Positions 13,101 to 26,787 are shown, counted from the first letter of the stretch. The stretch: DNA of 64,000 bases from Antedon mediterranea (GCF_964355755.1 NC_092670.1:18723201-18787200), one strand, 5' to 3'. The notes: generated by a model not told the origin, from the letters alone. Numbers and translations: made by a program.

Positions 13101-16100
13101 TTAATTTTTATAAATTGCTAAATAATTGCATAAACAGGTTAAAGATTGAATGGAATGTAGTTACTGAAGTAATTGCAGTAAAATAATATTGACATGATCC
13201 CTAAAAATAAAAAAACATGCTTGGTGATATTATACTGTATATTAAATAAAGGAAAGAATGAATGATTGGAACTCTCCTGTGAACATTTTTTATTTAACCA
13301 TTGACAATAATATTTATTTGTTATCTATTCATTCATTTCAGACTCCAAACTACTCAATAATATTAGCAGCTATGACTAGTGGAATAAAAAATAACTGGGT
13401 GCAAGCTATTAACAAGGCGATTGCAACTGCCAGAAGTGAGGCCGACAAATCACCATCTAGTCCATGTGATGTGGATGGCATATCTGGAAACAGCAAAGGT
13501 GACATCAGTCATGATGTAAACGTGGAAAAAACAATTGCAGCAACATCAGAAGTACAGGATATGAGTCAGCCTCCATCTAGAAACCCTATAACGAGTTCTT
13601 CACTTAAGCTAGAAGACGATACAGACACACTTGATGATGTTAGTCAAATAGAATCGGATCTGGAAAAGGATAAACTTATTCTAGATTCTGATAAATCTGA
13701 AACTAGAACTACTGTGTTAGAAGACACAACTACTGAAGAAGTATCATTTCCAGATTTGTCAAAGAAATCTCGTGAACGAAAGAACAAACGACGTGCACGG
13801 TCAAAAACAGATGATCGTATGGAAAAAGACATTGAGGAGAGCATGAAAGCTTCAAAAGAGGGTGGTATTCTGAGGTCGAAAAGTAGCAGTAGTATTGTCA
13901 TGGGACAGAGAACATCAAAAGAATCCTCCATTAAGAAAGTGAAAATTAAAACCAACGAATATTCTTCTCCAGAATCAACACATCAAGAAGATCTTGCATC
14001 TCTTGATACCCAACAAGATGATATGGAGATGTTGAAAAAATCTGAAAGCAGCATGACATCACCAGATACCAGTGTAGTGGAACTTCTTGAAACACAGGTA
14101 AATATGTTTAGAAATGTGGAAGGATTGACTGAAAAGTTTTGTTTGTCGATTCTTAAAAAAACCCATTACTTTTTTTTAGTACCTATATTGATTATACAAT
14201 ATTCTATTTTAGGTTGATTCGTTACAAGAACAGTTAACATCCACAAGAACTGATCTTGAAAATTCAAACAAGCAGAAAATGGAACTGAATACAAAAATGG
14301 ACCGTTTGATACGAGAACACCAAGATGAAATGTCAGAAGTCATGAAAGGTCAATCAGTGTATGAGACACAGGTAAACCATATTTTCTTTTAACGCTAACC
14401 AAGAATAAACAATTGACAAATGCTTAAAATAAATAATTTTGTTTGTTAATTTGTAATAAATAACTCCACTCCACCTTTGAGAAGTACATTAAACTGGTTT
14501 TTTTTTATCTTTCGTTTAGTTGGAAAAGCTTAGACAAAAGAAAAACTTCCTGGAAGATGAAAAACAGCGAATGATTGATGAGTTAAACCAGAGAGATGTT
14601 GAGAAAGTAAACCTTGAACAATCAAAACAAGCAGTTGAAGAGATAGAGGCATTAAATAATCGTTGTGTCCAACTTGAATCAGAGCTTTCAAAATCTAAAG
14701 ATGAACTGAGCAAAAATCGAACCACAATGAAGTTAGAACGCGAAAAAGTTACTGGTATGATTGAAAAACTGAATGATAGAATTGATGGTTTGGAAGAAGA
14801 AATCGGTGATAAAAAAGTTCTATTACAAGAAGCAGAATCTCAGGCAACCATCAAAGCTAAACAAGTGCGCGAGTTAGAGACACTTTTACGACAGAGTAAA
14901 TCGGGTCAGTTGATTAATGATCTAATGGCTGAGCTAACGGACACTCGCGGAAGACTTGAAGAAAGTGAGACTGTTGTTATTCAAAATGAAGAACGTTTTG
15001 AGAAACGATATCTGCGATTAAAAGACAAACTGCGAGCTGAAAATAATGTCTTGAAAAATCAGTTGCAACTTGCAGAAGAAGAATTAAAACTGGCAGCTGA
15101 TGCTAATATGATACCTCTTGTTACTCACAATGAAGTTGTTGGGAATTTGAAAAATGAACTTGAATTGAATGAATCTGCTAATGTAAGCTTGCAGCAAAAA
15201 TGTGCAGAACTACAGAATGAACTTGCACAGATTGTTTTGAAAACTCAGGGAGATCTAGGTTCAGTACAGAGTAACGATTCAGCAGTCAGACTAGAGCAGG
15301 AATTAGAAGATACTAAAGGAGAGTTAAAATTGTTAAAGGAAGCTCTTGAAAATGAAAAAACAAGTGGTGCTAATTTGTCTTCGGAACTAGAGGAAGAAAG
15401 ATATAGCAAAGCAGTTCTTTTAAAGCAGTTAGAAGATGTAAGCGACAAACTAAAGCAAAATGAACAAGAACTATTAAAACAGGCTGACACAAACAAAGAT
15501 GGAAATAAACAAATAGAAGCAATGGTAGAAAGGAAAGAAACTGCAATATTAAATAGTGAACCATCTGTAGAAGGTGTTGATTTACCAAATCTAAGAGTGC
15601 AGTTGAAAGAAAGAGAAAATGAAGTAAAGAAATTAATGGAACAGATTCTGGAAAAGGAAAAAGAAAACAAAACATTTATAGATCAATTGAACTTAAAAGA
15701 GAATGAATTTCAAGAAGCAAAGACAGTGTATGAAACATCTTTGGCAGATTTTATTGTTGTAAAGGATAGTAAGGCTGCTTTGGAAAAAGAGATTGCCTTA
15801 CTACAAAAAGAACTTGAAAGCCTAAAAACAATAAGTGAAGAACAGTCTGTCAAATTTGTAGAAGATTTACAACAAAAAGATAATGAAACAAAGTCTGATG
15901 TTGAACAGATGAAACAAAAGTTAAAAGAAATGAATGAAGCGGAATATTTGAATAACAAAAGGTTTGCAGAGCTTGAACAGCAGATTCTGCAAAAGACACA
16001 CGATATAGAGCTTTTGGAAGAACAAGGAAAATCAAAATCAGAAAAATTTGAAAAAGATTCTAAGAAGTTGCGGACAGAACTGAAAGAAGCACAGCACAGT

Positions 16101-19100
16101 TTTGATGAACTTGAATTTAAACATATTCAAACTAAAGAGGATTTCAAGAAAATGGAAAAGAGTCAGGAAGAGCAAATTCAACTAATGGGTTCTCGAATCA
16201 AAGATTTAACAACCAAATTAGCAGCAGCTGAACGTAAGGTGAGGGATGCTAGTCGTAAGATAGCATTAGAGCAAAAGTCTAAATTTTCTAAAGGTAGATC
16301 AAGTAGCCGTGAATTTGAAATGAAACTTAAAGAGCTGGAGACAGAATTGGAAGATGTTGAATTGGAGATGGAAGCCCAAGAAAATGACACAACCTCCCTG
16401 GAGGGTAAGATAAAAGTTGTGTCTGATACACTAAAGAAGAATGGTCAAGGAGAAACAATGGTGCATACATCATCAGGTGGAGAGGCATCCGAGGAGCTGG
16501 AAAGTTCTGTACAGGACTTTAATGGCAGTGTAAGCAGCACAGGTAACAAACTTGATGAGTCAGAAGAGAAACTAAGGGTGGTTACAAGAAAACTTGTAGA
16601 TCTTACAGCAAAAGAATTAGATAATCGTAAGTCTTATCAAGTCAAGTGCACCTCAGAGCGAATGCTGAAGCAAGAGGTTATCGACTTGAAAAACAGACTT
16701 GAATCTGTATCTGAAGATCTTAATCAGGTACGGACAAAAAGCATAACTGTTGTATCTGACGTTGAATGTCTTTTGAAAGATATTCATCTTCATGTTTCAG
16801 TTACTTACTCCAAATTACTTCAACTTGATACTAACCAACTGGTTGCATGTAATGCAGATCCAGCCATTTTGAATTCTTTTTTTGGCAGCACTAACAACAA
16901 AGTAGATTTCATTTCCATTGTCACAACCATGCTAACAAGTGTCCTCAGTGCACTAGACAGCTCACGTAACACTGTTAATAAATTTCAAAAACAGCTAAAT
17001 GAAAAGCTTCCCATACCTATGTCATACCCTGTAATTCCCAATGGCCAGGCATTAGATTACACATCTGATAGTTCTTTTCAAAGTTGCTTAAGCTCAACCA
17101 AGTCTCAAGACTTGCTAGAAAATCAAATGGCTAAAATGAATTCCATGGATATGCCAATGCATCAGAGGTCTCTCGAGGCGTTTGCACATGAAATGTCTTC
17201 TGAAGTTATTGCCGAAAGTGGTAGGGAATTTGCTGAACAAGAAGCTAACTGGCAAGAATATGTCCAGATGCAGTTATGTCTGAAGGAAGTTGATAACGTT
17301 AATGAACATCTCTTAAGGTTAAAGGCTTGGTTAGAACAGGAGTTAGTGGGCAGCCATTACACTGATAAACCATCCTGTAGCATATCTAGTGACATCAATG
17401 ATTTGTTGTCTAGTAGGTCAAGCATAGAAGCCGAAGCAGCGCTTGTCAGGTCCCCACCACAATCTAAGATTAATTGTGTTAAACATAGACAAACTAAAAG
17501 ATTAAGTCATAGACAAAAAGGTGTGAAATTTTATCAGAGAAAAGATTCTTCTAACACAGTGGGTAAATCAGATAATATGTCAAGCCCTAAGATACAGTCT
17601 TTTGCTAATACTGTAGCCCATTCTGCCTTAAAAGAGGGAGAGATGACTTATTATAGGACATGTACCAATCATAAAAAAGTTCAGATTGATTGCAAAAATG
17701 CTGATATCCGAAAGAAAGTATGTAGTGCTCATCAAAAATTCACCAGCTTAAGCACAGATCTCCAAGAAATGGTTGCTAGTTACAAGACATCTAGATTAAA
17801 ATTGCTTGGAAAGTTGATGGCAGAAGAAGTTTACCTCCGACAGAATGGATACACAAATGGAAAGAACCTTGGGGAGGATGATTTGAGTCTTGATAGTAAT
17901 AGAATTGTTGATAGACAATTTGAGGTATTAAACACTGGAAGCGTTAGCAACTCTTTACAGGATGTCTCTCCAGTAGTGAATTCAATACTAGAATGTATTT
18001 GTCTTCAAGATGCTAGACATCAAGCCATGAACCATCTCTACCAAGGAATGGTTTTAGCTGAAGTTCAGCAAGTCTTGCAAAAAATAAAATCTAAATATCA
18101 GAAACAAATTGAGACAGAAAATGGGAGCTGTCAGAAGTTGTTAAAAAAGCAATTGAATTCAGCTCAGAAACGATACCATCAGATTGAGGAAAACGTTAAC
18201 AAGGAGATGGAACTGGCATCTGATGAACTAAAACAACAGTTTTATTTAGCTCTAGCAGAGATTGATTGCAGTTATAGAAATGTTGGCTATGTTGGTCTTT
18301 CGGATGAAACCTATATTGGAATTCAACACATCTTAGAAGTGTTAGTTTACCAGGCAGTAATTAAAGGTGTAACCTTTTACCTAAATAGTAATATTACCAC
18401 GATGGTTCCACCATTAATTGAAAAGGAGGAACAGAAATGTGAAGAAAATGGGATTGATGAGAACTGGTTAGAAAATAGTGAAGCGGCAGTCCAAGTTTCC
18501 AGCATACAAGAGTTTGCAGAACAGTTGGCTGATCGTGCTATTATTCAAGCAGAGTCAATCTATATTGCCAGGCAAGTTGAAGCTGATCATGAAAAGATGC
18601 AGATCGAACGTCTAGCAGGAGTTATGGAGAGAATAGCTGCGGAGCATGCTCAGAACATTACAAGTGTTCGTCAGCGATATGAAAAGATGTCAAAAGCACA
18701 AAGAGATGAGCATACTAAAGAGATGTCAGACCTTCAATCTAACTACACCAAGGCCAGAAATGAAGTATCTGCTCTTTCTAAGGAACTGGAAAGTCTGAAC
18801 AAACAACAAGAGGCAGAGTGTGACACTGCAGACAAACAACATGGTCTTCAAATTGAGCTGGAAATTCTTAAGCAAGAGTTAATTGCCAAACAGCAGATGT
18901 TGCAGACTAAGGTCCAAGAGCAGTGCCGCCAGCAGGAACTTGTTGAATATTGGAAGACCTGCTTTCACGAACAGATGGTGAGACTTGAAAAGTGCATCTT
19001 AAGGGAAAAACATCGGTTGAAGTTAAAGCAATGGCAGCAAGAATCTGAGAAACTTGCAAGAACCTTCAGAGAAAAAGGAGGCACAGATGGTATGACTTTG

Positions 19101-22100
19101 AACTGGGAGACCTCCACTAATGAGGTAAGGGTCTGTCGCCGTTCCTGCACACAAGATATGCTGCATGGTTTTATCATCTGCTGTATTTTATGTTTTATTG
19201 CCTGGCATGTCATATGATTTTACGCTTCCACTGTTGTGAGATTTTAAGTTGATTTATTCTTTATTTTGGATTCATGTAAAATATGATTTTGCACATCTTT
19301 TCATTGAAATTCTAACTCTGATTGCTTAACATCGTGATGCGTTTATTACTATCTCGTTTATTATAAAGATCATACTATAGTACTGTTTATTATTATTTTT
19401 AATTCAATCACTAAACAGTTCAGAAGTGAAGTGAAGTCGTTATTTATTGTTGTGGTAAAATCTTCCACTTGTTCTCCATCTTCCTTTTTTTTTATGTATA
19501 CAGACATTGTCACTATTATTTATTTGCTATATCAAAGTACAGTATATACTTTTTATATTTTCAGTTAAGTTTCTGTAACTGTAAATCTGTCAGTAAATGT
19601 AATTAATGTTTTTTTTTGGTATTGGGTATGTGAATTGAAGTTAAGTTGCCAGTGCATGAAATACAGCATGGCTGTATCAATAGCATGATAATATATTAAC
19701 TCAATGAAGAAGAATAATATTATTAATAGTACAATACTAGTTTGTTCGCCTGTATAAATCAAGTTTTATTAAATTTATTCTTTGAATAATTAGTAGAGAG
19801 CAGTTTTATACAGGGTAATGCTAATAACGAACTAGGTGGTTCTAATAGGCTGGGTAGAAAACCTTTAATAACACTAACGTTGTAAAAGAAATTTGAGCTA
19901 GGTAACCCTGTAACTACAGTTATTTTTGTACTTTTAAAATATTATATTTATACTAAAGTGCAAATATTTGTGTTTGTTTAAATGGTTTATGTTGTTTAAC
20001 AGAGCATGAACTGTATTATATACATATATACATTATTTTGTATGCATTGTATTGTATTAAGTTGTTCTTATGTATTTGTTAATTTTTCCAACTGAGGTAA
20101 GTATAAAATTTAATTACTCAATTTCATTTATTATGATTGATTAATATGTGATTGAAAGCATGTTGTTAATATAATAATAATTATGAGATTAATATTTTGC
20201 AAAACAGATCCTGAACTAAATTATGTTAAAAAGATTATTATTTTGAAGGAAAATATGGTTAATTTTGTGTGTTGACAAATGTGCATATATAGTAAATGTT
20301 TTTACGTATACTTTTATAATTATATGTTTTTTGTAAATTTATTCAAATTATTAGGCACCTTTAGAAGGAGAACTAGTAGCACAACAGAAATTCCACAGAG
20401 ATCTGTTGGAGGAACAGACGACTCAGTATCAAAAAGAACTTGAAGAACTAAAAAATAAACGAGAAAAAGAACTGGAAGAAGAGGCTCAAGCAACAGCTAA
20501 AGGTTTAATTTCAAATGTATTCATGTTACAGTCCACTCCCCCAATACTAGACATCTTTGGGCTGGCCTAATATGTTTTCTGGAAAGACTGGTATTCGGGA
20601 TGTGTTTCTAATGGTAAAAATTAATTTGGGACCTTTTTTGACCTAAAAAAAGGGAGGAGTTTCCGGTTTGTTTTTTTTTACCTGTAACTCTATTCACCAG
20701 TAGCTAGCTTTTACAAGAATGATGAACGTAACATCAACCAAGTGCAGTCCCAATTAATAGGTGTAATGGTGTACTACTGGGCTTATACATTCTGTATAAA
20801 TTACTGTTTTCTTCTGTCTGCTGCCCCCCAAAAAAGTGGCTGATGTTGAGTTGTTACTGAGATCTTTGTATAAGTATCTTATTATCACTTCATTTTATAA
20901 TCATTATTTTTGTTTTGTTTTTCAGCAATATCGGCTTTGAAACGAGTGCACAATGAAGAGCTTCAGCGAGAGAGAATGAGTGTCAGCGAGATGATGTCTG
21001 ATGATGTGGAAGGAGTAATGAAACGACATAGGTCAGTAATTTAAACCATTAAACTAATTCCTACAAGGTTGATTACTTGGAAATTTGAAGGCACTTCTAT
21101 TGGGAAAGAGATTTATTATAATAAACAAAATTTTTAAAAACATCATGCACTGTCCTTTTCTGTGTGAAATTAATAAATTATAAAAGTTGCTAAACTGTCT
21201 TTAGTGAAAATTGAACTTACAGTATATGATTAATATAAGTTAATATTACTTGACATTATTTGAAACCTTTTAAACTAACATTTAACTTCTTGGTAAATTA
21301 GATATTATCGCTCATCGTGTACAATAGTACTTCAGTCAGGTTAGTCAAGTGACAACATGTTTTTATCGAGTATTATTGGTTATCTAGCTTATTAAACATC
21401 TTGGTATAGAAAAATCGATACTACTTTTGAACAAAATATTTGGCTTAGAATTATCGTATAACAATGTCTAAGTATTTTGTTTAAAAATCAGTTTTTCTGC
21501 TACGGTGCACACTTCTGTATGTATATCTCTCACCATGTGTTGTAAGTTGTAGTTTCAATATTATAAGGTTTTTGTTTTATCATGTGATGTAAATATTGGA
21601 TCATTGTTTATTTTAAATCATATACTATAAAAAAATTGAGATTACATTGTTTTTATAGAAAGTATTTAATGTTTATATTTCCATGTGCACATTTTTTTTT
21701 ACATTATGTTTTATTTATTCTGTTGTACAATGGTGTTTTCATTTGATTGATTATAAAATTGCTTTACAATACATCATATTTTAAAAACATTTGAAAACAT
21801 ATTACAGAAGAAGCTACAGAAATAGACAAATAGTTGCATGATTATTGTGATTGATAGCTACATAATGTGAAAATCAAAAATGATATCGAATTCCTCAAAA
21901 AAATATGTTTATGAAAAAAAATTGAAGATTTTTTTTTGTTATTTCAGGGAAGTAGTTAACCGGATGGAGAAGGAATGGCGAATCCTTTCTGAGAAATATT
22001 CATCACAGTGTCGTGAAAATGTGAATCTGCAAAGAACAGTGAAGACCTTAAAACAAACGATGGAAGAACTACAAAGAAAGAAAGAAGAGATTGTCCAACA

Positions 22101-23910
22101 GAACGTAGAGGTTACGACACAATTAGAAAAAGATGTTGAAGATTTACAACTTGAAATGCAGAAAGGAGATAAGGTGTTTGAAGAGAGTGATTTGATTCGA
22201 AAATTACAGGTAAAATAAAATCAAGTTTGTCAAGAAGTTTGACAAACTTCAAACTGCAGAAAACAAGTAGTTGTATACACTAACAAACTTTAGGTTGCAA
22301 ACTCCAAGTTTGGCAAGATAAGTTCCAAAGTTTGCTATTATAGAACAGTTACAAACTCGAGCAAATTCTGAGTTTGCAAAAACAAAAATGTTGTAAAGAA
22401 GTTTGCTAGTGTAAACCAATTGACAAACTTCAAAAAAGAAGTAGTCTACACTAACCAACTTTAGTTTACAAACTTGAGTAAACTCCAAATTTGGCAAGAT
22501 AAGTTCCAAAGTTTGCTAGTGTAGACAAATTGACAAACTTCAGAAAACAAGCAGAAGTATACACTAACCAACTTTAGTTAGAAACTTGAGCAAACTCCAA
22601 ATTTGGCAAGATAAGTTTGCTAATGTAAACCAGTTGACAAATTTCTGCAAACTTTTGAAAACAAGTTTGCAGAACTCTCTACACCTGTAAACTTTAATTA
22701 ATTAATTTTGTAAAGTTTGCTAGTGCAACTTTAGTTTTTAACCCTAAACAAACTCCAATTTTGGCAAGTTAAGTTTACCAATGTTTGCCAATGTAGACCA
22801 GTTAATCTGATTCTCAATTTACCTGTTGTTGTATTAAACAGATTCAACTGAGAATAAAAGAAATTGAGTTGAAATGCAGTTTAGATGATATGCAAAAATC
22901 CAAGGTATTCATTGATGCAACAAAGAAAGAAAACAGCGATTTACAAGAACAAATAAAGCATTTGCAAAATGAAAAACAGCTGTCAAGCCAACGTGTTGAT
23001 CTGTTGGAGTTTCAAGTAAATTCACTGCAGACTGAAAGAGGAAAGGTATGCACAAGTGGTGAAGGGCCTGCAATACCACCTGAAGGCTCTGTAGATTGTG
23101 AAGAGGTGTTTGAATCTCCAGTTAGCAGTCCTGGCCAGTTTGACGCTAAATATAACCCATGGTTTCCTCCTGAGAATACAGAAAATCCAAGACGTAAGAT
23201 TTGTTTTTAGTGGTTTTTTTTTTCAGTACCTCACTTTGGGATCATGTCACATTTATTATATTTCATTTACTTTAGTAACTAAATTTCTTCACTGCAATAA
23301 TGTATGGTCTTAGTTTGTTTCAATGTAAATGATGAGGTAGTCACTGTAATTTTTTAAAACCCATGGTACTGGTTAATAACCTTGCTATTTTGTTGCAGCC
23401 ATGGTGTACCATTCTTGCTTACCAATTGTGTCATAATATGTATGAGAACCGTATAAACAAGTAATCTAATATATTTGTTTTTGTTGTAGATCCACTAGAT
23501 TCCTCCAGTAGTAGTACACACTCAGATGGCTCAGCATTTAGTTCTTCCAAGGTAATATAAAAACAAATAAAAATCTTCAAAAATCAATTGAGCTGAACTT
23601 GAGATAATATCAATAAGGCATGTTTTATTAACTATTTATTATGTTTATTGATTTTTTTTTCTGGTTTATAAATGAAACAACATTCAGCTGGTATGCTGAA
23701 GTTGCTAAATTAAAGTCAGGCATATTTATATAAATAAAACATTCAAAAAATAATTAACATACAGTTTAACCAAAATAAAAAGCTTTTATTTCAATTTCTC
23801 ATAAACGTTTTACAAAATCCCATAGCAAAGTATGCAGGTTTTTCTGCTGATTTTTGTGAGATTAGTTAATAAAAAAACTCATTGTTTCCTTCCAGATTGA
23901 ACATGTTTGA
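4131..23910 (+). CDS. MPRIP: MPRIP/TRIOBP-family protein (PH domain plus long coiled coil), 5'-partial
   Basis: Thirteen exons join in frame: 4131-4220, 6895-6948, 9972-10043, 12609-12698, 13342-14097, 14213-14371, 14520-19124, 20355-20502, 20926-21031, 21948-22209, 22842-23193, 23490-23551 and 23896-23910 (TGA). They give about 2256 residues, and all junctions are GT-AG with compatible phases. Order of the product: an RSNSDP motif (residues 6-11), a PH domain (about 32-131, with KKGWL, DWSKHWFVL, SRNYGFAIR and AMTSGIKNNW), a Ser/Thr/Lys-rich linker, then near-continuous coiled coil to a KIEHV C-terminus. In MPRIP of other animals the same PH motifs occur and the protein ends in a similar VIEQV segment. 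The family binds F-actin, RhoA and the myosin phosphatase targeting subunit, bringing phosphatase to stress fibres; that role is inferred here. MPRIP has a first PH domain that is not seen, so the 5' exons should lie left of base 1. TRIOBP is the closest alternative; the tail favours MPRIP. Confidence 0.9.
8191..9205. repeat. 84-bp minisatellite in an MPRIP intron
   Basis: About twelve copies of an 84-bp unit, each with AAGTAATTAATGTTTAT, then GTTGAATAGAACAGTC, then GAAATTATTCTTCCTATT. Central copies are almost identical and the right-hand copies have indels and substitutions. Since 84 is a multiple of three, the array stays open in one frame and creates spurious 86- and 114-residue ORFs with a 28-residue period. 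It lies in the intron between the exons ending at 6948 and starting at 9972. Confidence 0.93.
10080..10262 (+). mobile_element. Probable retroposon 3' end with AATAAA-type tail
   Basis: A stretch containing TTTACCACCTGTTGGTCCAG and AACTGAGTTGGTGAGTAGTC runs directly into a short A-rich repeat of AATAA/AATAAAAT units. A conserved-looking non-coding body ending in a simple A-rich tail is typical of the 3' end of a non-LTR retroelement or SINE. No internal promoter or ORF is evident, so the family is unresolved. Confidence 0.4.
14520..19124 (+). CDS. MPRIP: Giant coiled-coil exon of the MPRIP-like gene (1535 codons)
   Basis: A single 4605-bp exon has a TTTAG acceptor before 14520 and a GAG/GTAAGG donor at 19124/19125. 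It is phase 0 on both sides, so skipping it would keep the reading frame. The first part, roughly 700 residues, is Glu/Lys/Leu/Gln-rich heptad sequence. A less regular middle follows, with Ser-rich stretches and a short hydrophobic LLQLDTNQLVACNADPAILN-like region, and then more coiled coil. Reading through the donor adds 31 residues and stops at 19217. Known biology: vertebrate MPRIP and TRIOBP genes have both short isoforms and much longer isoforms made with very large exons. Inference: this exon is the long-isoform module and may be alternatively spliced. Confidence 0.85.
22215..22800. repeat. Degenerate tandem repeat (about 110-bp unit) in an MPRIP intron
   Basis: Repeated words AAGTTTGCTAGTGTA, AATTGACAAACTTCA and AACTCCAAATTTGGCAAG recur with a spacing of about 110 bp in a mosaic order, filling most of the 632-bp intron between exons 21948-22209 and 22842-23193. 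Many words are partial inverted copies of each other (CAAACTT/AAGTTTG), so the RNA could fold. There are no splice signals inside. Confidence 0.75.
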
Positions 23911-25929
23911 TGACGTTCTTCATCCGTAAAGAACATTTTTGTAACAAGTGTCGTCAGTATTGTTTGTAAACTATTGAAGGCTTCCATAAACTGAAGAACA
24001 GACATGGATACAGTAAAACTTTGTTCTTAGGAAACAATCAACTCATTTTTTCAGAAACATTAATTTACATTTTTTAATTAATTTTTGTAATTTATTTGGT
24101 ATTTATAATCACTGTGCTATTTAAATATAAGGTAATTCATTTTGGACCAAATTTAGTTTATTTGGTTGTAAGACGTCAGCTGTAAGTGTAGCGTGGTCGA
24201 ATCGCCATGGTAACAGTATCACTACTTTGTAATATATAGTATTAAATGTTGATACCTTGAACTTGTTGCCATGGTTATTACTAATATCAGCGCTTTTAGT
24301 ATATTATATATGTATTTACATTTTTTTTTATGAGAGGGTACAATTGGTTGTTATTTCAATTGTATTTCAGAACTCTTCAATCATCAGTCATCTCCTTTAC
24401 TACCTTTTTTTCTCTCCAGCCCACAAAGCTCCATCCCCACCCTTCCAATCTTTCTCCCCTCTCTTTTGTGATAGATAAATAGATGCAAATTTAAAATTCA
24501 TACCTACTTCCAAGCAAAAACTACTATGCAATCATTGTTCTTAATAGAATATTGAAATCATATATTTTTAATAGAATGATCTATTTTTATGGCAATTATT
24601 ACAAGAGCATGTGTCAGATTTTCACTGCTTAAACCATTCATTAAAATATATTAACACTAATTACTTCAGACAAGGGTTTTAAATTACTCAATCAACACGT
24701 TTTGTTGTAATAAATGTTTCAATTCATAAAAATGGACAAATATTGTACAACGCAGTAATAACGATTGAATAGAATATAAAAAATAATAGGAAGTAATTTT
24801 TCGTGATTTGGTTTGAGATACGACGTTGTCAATAATCAAGTTGAGAATTGTATTGATAGTGGATGAGCCTGTCTTAACGAATGCATACTGTACTGCGCAT
24901 TTCTAACTGTATGCTGCCCTCAGTTTTGTATAACTGATGAGTCTACTACACTTATCATAGATTTTTTGAACACATAATTCTGACTCGTATTAATTTAAAT
25001 TTTAAGGCATATTGGCAGGAGATGGCTCAAGGAAATTCCTTTATCAAACATCAATTTGATTTAAGCAACTCACTAGCTAACCAGCATATTTGTGTTATTA
25101 TTTTATATACACTTTAATTTAACAACTCATTAGTTGGTTGTTGTTTTGGTACATTTTGAAAAACCTCTATTTTAAACTTATTGTTTGTTTTTTCTAGGTA
25201 AATTGTCTGAAATCGAAACAGCTCAGTAGTTATAAATGTTCGTACTGTACCTCCAAATTGTTTACACCCTATAGTATTCTTAGCTTAGCAATGATAACAC
25301 GGTTTACTTTCTACGGAAATGCTAAGGAAAAATTCAGGTTATGAAATGTGTGCTTTTGGTATAGGAAAGAACTAACTAGCCAGAATTGTTTTTTCTTTAG
25401 TGGACTGTTATACCTCACATATTGTACTGAATTATACTTAATAAAGTATGTTGTATTTCTGTGTTAGATTATGTTTTATTAGTAAATAATCATTTTAGAA
25501 GGATTATTATTTGAAAAGTATCGCAATGGAATTTCATTAATTTGATAAAAAGAGTGCTGCATATTTACAGGTTGTTTTAAGTTAATTTTAAAAAGGCTGT
25601 GTCAAAATGTTTGTTACTGGAGTAAATTTGAACACCTTTGCTCATCCATTGCTAATCAATATTGTATGCTGTTTACTTATTACTGCAGTAACAGCATATA
25701 GAACTGCAGTAACCCAATTACGTCATTAAATTAGATTTTAGTTAATGCGTTTAAATTATATTAGCTGACAATCAAAACTCAGTGCATGTAAAATAATGGG
25801 TTTATGTAAAAAGTGTGTACAAACAAATACAGTAAAACTTAAAAGGAAGAATTCTATACATGCCAATTTGAGATCTCTTACTGTAATTAATAAATATGAA
25901 ATTCTTCCTAATATTGGCTGTTTAATGTA

Positions 25930-26160
25930 CATTAGAAACCCTATCAGGGGACACGTTTGAGCCCAACAAAATGTCCTCAGAATAGGAGGAGTGTACAGTT
26001 GGCATAATGTTGAAATATATAAAGTATTTCTCTTGTTGTGAGGTGGTTTCCCGATTAATTGCGTGAGGTGGTTTCCCGATTAATCGTATTATCAAAACGG
26101 TACTGGGTTCGTTTCACAGGAAAATGTCCCCTTAATAGGGTTGTCCCAAAGGGTTCTACT
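25930..26160. repeat. Inverted-repeat remnant with CCCTAT...GGGGACA ends
   Basis: AAACCCTATCAGGGGACAC near 25936 and GTCCCCTTAATAGGGTT near 26124 are imperfect inverted copies about 190 bp apart, as in a small non-autonomous transposon. The TATTAAGGGGACA word also occurs twice at 60640-60740, so it belongs to a dispersed family. Confidence 0.4.
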
Positions 26161-26787
26161 ATGAATTTGATTTACACTGTACAGCAGATTATTTACTTTT
26201 GTTTTTGTTGCATGTTGTGACTTAAGTATTGTATCAACCTTGAGCTATGTAAAATAAGCCCATGTATTCAACTTCTTAAAATATTTATTTTACGACTCAT
26301 TGTGAATTATGTTTATCAAAATCATAATTAGCTTTTTTATTTATTGACAATCTGATATATAGTGTTTCATTTATAATGTATAATATCTAGAAGTAAAAAT
26401 GATACAATTTTGTAGATTTTGTTTCTTAAAAATGAACCTTGTAATTCTTAATGTAAATATTTACTAAACACCTTTCGACACTCAAAATAGTATTATATAG
26501 TCTAGAAGAAAACAAATAATAATCTATTGTATGTGATGTGTTGTTGGAAATGCTTTGTATTTTGGTTCTTTGTATTTATGATATTATATTCTAAAACGAT
26601 GGAAGTGTAGAATTAGATTTCATACAAATGTTAATGTATACTTCCTTGTTTATAACGGTGCTGTATTTATAAACCACCCCAATGGATTAGAGAATAATGA
26701 ACAAAACTAGTAGTACAATAGTTAGTAGTTTGCTTAATTTATATTCAAGAATAAACTGACATGTTGATAGAAACTATATTCAAAATC

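Larger units (their letters stand above)
6895..13431 (+). other. MPRIP: PH-domain-coding exons of the MPRIP-like gene
   Basis: The PH domain is built from exons 6895-6948, 9972-10043, 12609-12698 and the first 90 bases of 13342-14097. All four junctions are phase 0, so each exon is a multiple of three. The first strand starts at LFHLKKGWL, the second carries DWSKHWFVLCDNKLTYYKD, the middle holds GVIELANC and NYGFAI, and the C-terminal helix carries the invariant tryptophan in NNWVQAI (about residue 121). The domain should be complete. It probably binds phosphoinositides or protein partners, as in the family, but I see no clear basic pocket to support a lipid preference. Confidence 0.88.

Noticed and set aside
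13258-13341. Upstream ATG extension of the MPRIP exon (MNDWNSPVNIFYL...)
   Set aside because: These codons are intronic: a strong ATTTCAG acceptor at 13341 joins the exon to the PH domain in frame, and the extension has no similarity to the family.
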